Assembly: GCA_016212245.1 (NCBI GenBank)
Contig: JACRGU010000075.1
Span: 1-6,687, forward strand
Length of the DNA: 6,687 bases
Source of the DNA: Nitrospirota bacterium
GTDB lineage: Bacteria; Nitrospirota; Thermodesulfovibrionia; Thermodesulfovibrionales; SM23-35
Direction: 5' to 3'
Shown here: positions 1-4,686 of the stretch, piece after piece
How the letters are laid out: each line of letters starts with the position of its first letter
Position numbering within the stretch: the stretch's first letter is position 1
The notes under the pieces: model-generated
The model's input: the letters and a program-made list of their open reading frames with translations, nothing else
Database searches by the model: none
Told to the model about the DNA's origin: nothing
Translations under genes and position numbers: made by a program

Positions 1-419
1 GATGCAAGCTCTTCAGAGATTTTTTCTGTAACTGATGTTCCATATGGTGTTGGTTTGCGTGAGCCGACTATTGCTATTGAGTAACGGTCTTCGGGTTGCA
101 TATCGCCTTTTGTATAGATGACAATGGGGGCATCCTCGATCTCCCTGAGCATCTCCGGATATGAGGGATCACCAAACCTTATAACCTTAATCCCTTTTTT
201 CTCTAAAATCCTGATCTGTTTCTCCACATCCTTCCATGATGAAAATCTCTTTATATTTTCTGCCCTGTATACCCCTATCCCTTCAACAGAAAGGAGGTCA
301 TCAAGTCCTGCATTGAATATACCTTCGGGTGTGCCAAAGACAGAAAGTAGACTCCTGCACGAAGCAGGCCCTATATCTGGCACCATTGATAGTGCAATCC
401 AATACCTCGGATCTGACAT
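1..419 (-). CDS. dprA: DNA-processing protein DprA (Smf), N-terminal part, runs off the left edge
   Basis: DprA binds incoming single-stranded DNA in the cytoplasm and loads RecA on it during natural transformation; it is also widespread in bacteria not known to be competent. The frame is open from an ATG at 419 to the window edge, giving 139 residues of a protein usually about 280 to 380 long. Residues 12 to 55 look like the helix-hairpin-helix region, with VPDIGPA and VEGIG turns. A YPEML segment (87-91) leads into DAPIVIYTKG (96-105), the family's entry to the Rossmann-like fold. Residues 117-127 carry the diagnostic IVGSRKPTPYG, the phosphate/DNA-binding loop. The start lies one base after the argG stop. 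The only purine-rich site is AAGGAA about 14 bases upstream, inside argG, so translation is probably coupled to argG. The C-terminal part, including any winged-helix domain, is outside the window. Identification is firm from motifs; competence of the host is not shown. Confidence 0.93.
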   Translation of the reverse strand, partial: MSDPRYWIALSMVPDIGPASCRSLLSVFGTPEGIFNAGLDDLLSVEGIGVYRAENIKRFSSWKDVEKQIRILEKKGIKVIRFGDPSYPEMLREIEDAPIVIYTKGDMQPEDRYSIAIVGSRKPTPYGTSVTEKISEELA

Positions 420-420
420 G

Positions 421-1611
421 CTAAATTTTTAATTTCCTTAATTTCAACCGCAAGGCATTAAGTTTGATAAACCCTTCTGCATCCTTCTGGTTATACACAT
501 CTTCTGCCTCGAATGTCGCGAGTTCTGGGTGATAGAGTGAATTCGGAGATTTTCTCCCGACAACATAACAGTTGCCTTTATACAGTTTAACCCTGACAGT
601 GCCTGTAACATCTCTCTGTATATCATCTATAAGGTTCTGGATAGCCTTTCTCTCAGGAGAAAACCAGTATCCATAATATATAAGCTCAGAATAACGTGTT
701 ATAAGAGAATCCCTGAAGTGCATTATCTCCCTGTCGAGGGTTAATGACTCCACTGCCCTGTGAGCTATATGGAGCACAGTACCACCAGGTGTTTCATAGA
801 CACCCCTGGATTTCATACCAACATATCTGTTTTCAACGATGTCAACCCTTCCAACTCCATGTTCTCCTGCAATAGAATTCAGATTTGCTAAAAGAGTTGC
901 AGGTGACATGATTTCACCATTTAAGGCAACAGGATTCCCTTCCTCGTAAGAGATATCAATATAAACTGGCCTGTCAGGCGCCTTCTCAGGAGGTGTTATC
1001 ATTGTGTACATATCAGATGGTGGTTCGGCCCATGGATCTTCAAGTATTCCTCCTTCATAGCTGATATGAAAAAGGTTTCTGTCAGTGCTAAAAGGTTTCT
1101 CCTTTGTGGCTGTAACAGCAATACCATGCTTTTCTGAATACTCTATAAGTGATTGCCTTGAATTAAATGGCCAGTCCCTCCACGGCGCTATAACCTTTAT
1201 ATCAGGCCTGAGTGCATAATAGGTGAGTTCGAACCTTACCTGGTCATTGCCTTTTCCTGTGGCGCCATGCGCAACAGCATCAGCCCCTTCCATATCTGCA
1301 ATCTCGATCTGTTTCTTTGCGATAAGAGGTCTTGCTATAGATGTCCCGAGCAGATATGAGCCCTCATAAACTGCATTTGCACGGAGCATCGGGAACACAT
1401 AGTCTTTTACAAACTCCTCCTTCAGGTCTTCTATATAGACCTTTGATGCACCTGTCTTTAATCCCTTCTCCTTTATTACCTTAAGGTCTTCCCCTTGACC
1501 GAGGTCAGCACAGAAGGCGATTATCTCTGCGTTATACCTTTCCTTCAGCCATCTTATTGCCACAGAGGTGTCCAGACCTCCGGAGTAGGCAAGGACAATC
1601 TTCCTTATCAT
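421..1611 (-). CDS. argG: Argininosuccinate synthase
   Basis: ArgG joins citrulline and aspartate using ATP to make argininosuccinate, AMP and pyrophosphate, the penultimate step of arginine synthesis in the cytoplasm. The 396-residue product has the family's normal length (about 400). AYSGGLDTS at residues 8-16 is the first family signature and the ATP pyrophosphatase loop. GATGKGNDQVRF at 116-127 is the second signature. APWRDW (142-147), SYEGGILEDPW (184-194) and the block around ENRYVGMKSRGVYE (260-273) are also typical of substrate-binding regions. The start is supported by GGAGG seven bases upstream of the ATG. The gene is divergent from the FeoB gene and followed after one base by dprA. 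No other arg gene is in view. No truncation or missing key residue is apparent. Confidence 0.98.
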   Translation of the reverse strand: MIRKIVLAYSGGLDTSVAIRWLKERYNAEIIAFCADLGQGEDLKVIKEKGLKTGASKVYIEDLKEEFVKDYVFPMLRANAVYEGSYLLGTSIARPLIAKKQIEIADMEGADAVAHGATGKGNDQVRFELTYYALRPDIKVIAPWRDWPFNSRQSLIEYSEKHGIAVTATKEKPFSTDRNLFHISYEGGILEDPWAEPPSDMYTMITPPEKAPDRPVYIDISYEEGNPVALNGEIMSPATLLANLNSIAGEHGVGRVDIVENRYVGMKSRGVYETPGGTVLHIAHRAVESLTLDREIMHFRDSLITRYSELIYYGYWFSPERKAIQNLIDDIQRDVTGTVRVKLYKGNCYVVGRKSPNSLYHPELATFEAEDVYNQKDAEGFIKLNALRLKLRKLKI

Positions 1612-1618
1612 AAATAAG

Positions 1619-1623
1619 CCTCC
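1619..1623 (-). promoter_or_regulatory. Ribosome binding site of argG
   Basis: On the minus strand a GGAGG stands seven bases before the ATG at 1611. It is a strong, correctly spaced Shine-Dalgarno match and fixes the argG start. Confidence 0.85.
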
Positions 1624-1638
1624 ACTCTAAGTTATAAA

Positions 1639-1668
1639 ACCATAGCATAAATATTTTAAAAATGTAAA
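1639..1668 (-). promoter_or_regulatory. Probable sigma-70-type promoter of argG
   Basis: On the minus strand TTTACA (1668 to 1663, five of six consensus bases) and TATGGT (1644 to 1639, four of six) are separated by 18 bases in an AT-rich stretch. Transcription would begin close to 1630, leaving a leader of roughly 20 bases that contains the argG ribosome binding site. This is a match by eye in an AT-rich region where chance matches are common. I see no ARG-box type operator. Confidence 0.35.
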
Positions 1669-1676
1669 ATTTGTAC

Positions 1677-1698
1677 TGATATATGATATGTTTGATAT
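1677..1698. repeat. Three direct TGATAT repeats in the divergent argG/feoB intergenic region
   Basis: TGATAT occurs at 1677-1682, 1684-1689 and 1693-1698, with start-to-start spacings of 7 and 9 bases. The cluster lies 28 to 49 bases upstream of the feoB start, where a repressor or activator of feoB could bind. It resembles an array of GATA-type hexamers such as Fur sites are built from, but does not fit the Fur hexamer well and lacks the inverted third unit. I found no convincing -35/-10 pair for feoB; TATGAT at 1682-1687 is a possible -10 without a good -35. A regulatory role is inference. Confidence 0.3.
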
Positions 1699-1725
1699 GC
1701 GGGCGTGTCGAGGATACTGTAAGAA

Positions 1726-3726
1726 ATGCCAGAAGAAAAGAAGATAACAGAGTATAAAAAGAAAGACCATAAATCCCGTAGATATTATCAACGGGATAAA
1801 TACGAAAGGGTAGTGCTCCTCGGTAACCCGAATGTTGGCAAGAGCGTTATTTTTGGACTTCTTACCGGTAAGTATGTGACTGTTTCAAACTATCCAGGCA
1901 CAACTGTAGAGGTCACATATGGCAATATTGCAATCGGTGATAAGAGATTCACGGTAATAGATTTACCAGGGGTGAACAGCCTGATCCCTATGAGCGAGGA
2001 TGAAAGGGTGACGAGGGATATACTCTTAAAGGATAAACCTGATGTTGTAACCCTCGTTGCAGATACGAAGAACCTGAAGAGGGCACTGATGTTATTAATA
2101 CAACTATCAGAGATGGAACTTTCATGTATCCTTGACCTGAACATGGAGGATGAGGCAAGGGCAAGTGGGATAGAGATAGATTACCACAGGCTGAGTGCAC
2201 TATTGAATATAGAGGTCATAACTACGGTTGCCCCGCAGAGAAAAGGCATTTCAAAACTGAAAGAGGCTATTTTAAACCCTCGACATCCTTCTATAAACAC
2301 AAACTATGGAGATATCATAGAAGAGTATGTAAAGAAGATATCGAAATTTCTTTTAGACACAAACATCTCAAAGCGATCAATAGCCCTCATGATACTTTCA
2401 GGTGATGAGACACTCAAAGACTGGCTGATGGCGAACTTAAAGCCTGATGCCATCAGAAAGATAGAGGAACTGAGGGATGAGGCACAATCAAGTTTTAAGG
2501 AACCGTTAATACATGTAATCGGTCATAACAGGATTAAACTTGCAGAGGAAATAATCAAACATGTCCTTAAAAAAGGTCCACCTGAGGCTGGTTTCTTTGC
2601 ACAGAGACTCGGCAGATGGACAATGCACCCTGTGGCTGGAGTCCCATTCCTGCTACTTGTCCTGTCTGGGTTCTATATGTTTGTGGGGGAGCTTGGTGCA
2701 GGCATTCTTGTAGATTTTCTTGAGGAGCTCATATTCGGGAGGTATCTAAATCCTGCGATAGAAAAGACTGTAAGGGCGGTCATCCCGATTGCCTTTATAC
2801 AGGATTTGTTTGTAGGTGAGTACGGGATATTCACAATGGCTCTGACCTATGCTGTAGGTATCATTCTCCCCATAACAGCGACATTCTTTATGGCCTTTGG
2901 ATTCCTTGAGGACAGCGGCTATCTTCCGAGGATCGCTGTGATTTCAAACAGGGCATTCAGGTTTCTCGGCTTGAATGGTAAGGCCGTCTTACCCATGGTC
3001 CTTGGCCTCGGTTGTGGCACAATGGCTACGATGACGACAAGGATACTTGAGACAAAGAGGGAACGGGTCATTGCAACATTTCTTATAGCACTCACAATCC
3101 CATGTTCTGCACAACTCGGCGTAATATTTGGGATGTTAGGCCCCCTTTCTATAAGGGCAACATTGTGGTGGGCAGGTTGTATAATGCTGATTTTTATTCT
3201 TGCAGGCTACCTTGCATCAAAGATAGTGATAGGAGAGGAGCCGGATTTCTTCATGGAGCTGCCACCGATAAGATTTCCAAGGATGGGGAATATTATTATT
3301 AAAACACTCAGCAGAATCGAATGGTATCTGAAAGAGGCAGTGCCCCTCTTCGTGCTCGGAACTGTAATCCTTTTTGCATTCGATAGGATAAAGCTCCTCG
3401 GATGGCTAGAGGTAGCCGCATCTCCTGTTGTCGAACTCTTTCTCGGGCTTCCGGCAAAGACAACAGAGGCATTTCTTATGGGATTCCTTAGAAGGGACTA
3501 TGGTGCTGCTGGCCTGTTTGACCTGTCAAGACAGGGGCTTCTGAATGAAAATCAGGTGATTGTAAGCCTTGTAACATTGACACTGTTTGTGCCGTGTCTT
3601 GCGAACTTCTTTATGATTATAAAAGAGAGGGGAATAAAGACGGCTGCATTAATGTTTGCCTTGATAATACCGTTTGCTGTCCTTGTTGGGGGCAGTGTAA
3701 ATTATCTGTTGAAGTTATTTAATTGA
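1726..3726 (+). CDS. feoB: FeoB-family ferrous iron transporter, divergent subtype
   Basis: FeoB proteins are inner-membrane Fe(II) importers with a cytoplasmic N-terminal G domain. The G domain is clear: G1 GNPNVGKS (33-40), G2 YPGTTVE (56-62), G3 DLPG (79-82) and G4 NMED (139-142). A helical, charged stretch (about 190-295) fits the GDI-like domain. Hydrophobic segments run from about 303 to 660. FLEDSGYLPR (393-402) is typical FeoB, and Cys are kept at 430 (GLGCGT), 460 (IPCSA) and 624 (VPCLA), followed by KERG (633-636). The gate motifs deviate: GLGCGTMAT stands where classical FeoB has GCNVPA-like sequence, and PCSAQLG where it has SCGARLP-like sequence. At 666 residues it is shorter than the roughly 770 of E. 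coli FeoB. A Lys/Arg-rich tail (1-28) precedes the G domain. The start is bounded by an in-frame TAA just upstream; the only ribosome site is a GAGG at a long 12-base spacing. No feoA or feoC adjoins it. Iron is the likely substrate, but another metal is possible. Confidence 0.88.
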   Translation: MPEEKKITEYKKKDHKSRRYYQRDKYERVVLLGNPNVGKSVIFGLLTGKYVTVSNYPGTTVEVTYGNIAIGDKRFTVIDLPGVNSLIPMSEDERVTRDILLKDKPDVVTLVADTKNLKRALMLLIQLSEMELSCILDLNMEDEARASGIEIDYHRLSALLNIEVITTVAPQRKGISKLKEAILNPRHPSINTNYGDIIEEYVKKISKFLLDTNISKRSIALMILSGDETLKDWLMANLKPDAIRKIEELRDEAQSSFKEPLIHVIGHNRIKLAEEIIKHVLKKGPPEAGFFAQRLGRWTMHPVAGVPFLLLVLSGFYMFVGELGAGILVDFLEELIFGRYLNPAIEKTVRAVIPIAFIQDLFVGEYGIFTMALTYAVGIILPITATFFMAFGFLEDSGYLPRIAVISNRAFRFLGLNGKAVLPMVLGLGCGTMATMTTRILETKRERVIATFLIALTIPCSAQLGVIFGMLGPLSIRATLWWAGCIMLIFILAGYLASKIVIGEEPDFFMELPPIRFPRMGNIIIKTLSRIEWYLKEAVPLFVLGTVILFAFDRIKLLGWLEVAASPVVELFLGLPAKTTEAFLMGFLRRDYGAAGLFDLSRQGLLNENQVIVSLVTLTLFVPCLANFFMIIKERGIKTAALMFALIIPFAVLVGGSVNYLLKLFN

Positions 3727-4686
3727 GATAGAAAACCCTGCCTGTACCTCTCCTCCATGGCCGTCAGCGGCAGAGACAAGTATGTTGTGCACACCTGCAT
3801 CTTCAGGCCTTGGCCTCCATGTTATCATGCCTGTTGATGGATTTATCTCTATACCCTTTGGCGCCTGTTTCAGGCTATAAGTTAATGTATCTCCATCAGG
3901 GTCATGACCATTCAGGGTCAGAGTATATACTCCATTATCAAGGCTCGATTTCCCTTCTTTTATTACAGGGGGTGAATTGGCAATAACCTCATAGACATTT
4001 ATTGTTCTTCCATATTCTTCACCATCAAATGGCTTGATACTCACTGAGATCTTGTCTCCTCTCGAAAAAACCACATCATCTAATGTGTCAGCGTCTTTGC
4101 CTGTTATAGGTTCACCATTCTTAAACCATTCATACTTAAAACTCACGCTGTCTCCATCTCTGTCAGGGGCATCTACTGTTACTTTTATTGTATCTCCTTT
4201 TTTAGGGCCATTCGGGCTGAGTTTAGCTGATAGTATCTCAGGTGGGGTGTTTTTAACTATGACTTCTTTTGAAATATAGCTTTCGGCTTTCCCTTTAAAA
4301 GTAATCCGAACCTTCAGTCTAGCACCTTTATTTACAGGCTCACTAAATGTACGGGAATTAGCTCCAGCGATCTCTATATCATTTACTATCCATTGATATG
4401 ATAACTCCTCAGGAGATATGCCACGAACATCTACACCAATGATATCACCTTTCTGGGGTGCAGTAGGTTTTATCTCAATAACATAAGGAATTGTGCCTGA
4501 AACGGCTGAAGGGATGGGTACACTCTGTTTCTGTGACGACTTTTTAACTACTGTAGAAAACAAAATAATCAGGATAATAGCACCAAGTAATACATACGGC
4601 GTGATGAGTATATATCTTCTTTTGAGCTTGCGTCGGGGACTTGCCCCTCGCCCTTTTTTTTGCAACCTCACGGGGAGGTATCTCAA
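3715..4686 (-). CDS. Single-pass membrane protein with Ig/cadherin-like periplasmic domains, coupled to pilY1
   Basis: I do not recognise a named gene. The 323-residue product begins with a strongly basic cytoplasmic tail (KKGRG...RRKLKRR, residues 10-24). One hydrophobic helix follows (about 25-47), so the rest should lie in the periplasm or outside. There is no cysteine at all, so it is not a lipoprotein and has no disulfides. The exported part reads as about three beta-sandwich modules: 67-145, 149-236 (opening NTPPEI, with DRDGD at 175-179 and YEWFKNGEPI) and 239-323 (opening NSPPVI, with DPDGD at 262-266 and PSTGMITWRP). The last resembles the putative Ig/cadherin-like family often found in surface proteins; the DxDGD turns may bind calcium. 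Translation starts at TTG overlapping the pilY1 stop (TTGA), with AGGAG eight bases upstream. The 3' end overlaps feoB. A role in assembling, anchoring or presenting the pilus tip protein is inference from position only. Confidence 0.82.
   Translation of the reverse strand: MRYLPVRLQKKGRGASPRRKLKRRYILITPYVLLGAIILIILFSTVVKKSSQKQSVPIPSAVSGTIPYVIEIKPTAPQKGDIIGVDVRGISPEELSYQWIVNDIEIAGANSRTFSEPVNKGARLKVRITFKGKAESYISKEVIVKNTPPEILSAKLSPNGPKKGDTIKVTVDAPDRDGDSVSFKYEWFKNGEPITGKDADTLDDVVFSRGDKISVSIKPFDGEEYGRTINVYEVIANSPPVIKEGKSSLDNGVYTLTLNGHDPDGDTLTYSLKQAPKGIEINPSTGMITWRPRPEDAGVHNILVSAADGHGGEVQAGFSISIK
4635..4647. other. Short GC hairpin inside the start region of the Ig-domain gene
   Basis: GGGG (4635-4638) and CCCC (4644-4647) can pair around a five-base loop. 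The hairpin lies six bases downstream, on the coding strand, of an eight-A run at 4661 to 4654. Both sit within the codons for the basic cytoplasmic tail, about 25 to 52 bases after the TTG start. The stem is only four GC pairs and cannot be extended because of flanking mismatches, so it may have no function. Confidence 0.3.
4654..4661 (-). repeat. A8 homopolymer run near the 5' end of the Ig-domain gene
   Basis: Eight consecutive A residues on the coding strand encode the end of Gln9 plus Lys10-Lys11. The following GGG codon continues the open frame, so the gene is intact in this sequence. A run of this length can slip in replication or transcription. Gain or loss of one base would put the membrane helix and all exported domains out of frame. 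Whether it really varies cannot be seen from one sequence. Confidence 0.5.

Noticed and set aside
118..432. Plus-strand open frame of 104 codons
   Set aside because: It lies opposite a minus-strand frame with clear DprA motifs and encodes low-complexity Ser/Pro-rich sequence with no recognisable domain; it is a shadow.
1677..1698. Classical Fur box upstream of feoB
   Set aside because: The TGATAT units are direct repeats with 7 and 9 base spacing and do not match the GATAAT-GATAAT-ATTATC arrangement; kept only as an unspecified repeat cluster.
1890..2200. Two minus-strand open frames inside feoB
   Set aside because: They overlap the well-supported GTPase domain, have no ribosome site or domain signature, and are frame shadows.
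3102..3302. Plus-strand open frame of 66 codons inside feoB
   Set aside because: It is an alternative frame within the membrane domain of feoB and lacks coding character.
3727..3850. Rho-independent terminator after feoB
   Set aside because: Small inverted repeats exist (GCCG/CGGC near 3760, AGGCC/GGCCT near 3810), but the stems or loops are too short and no T-run follows.
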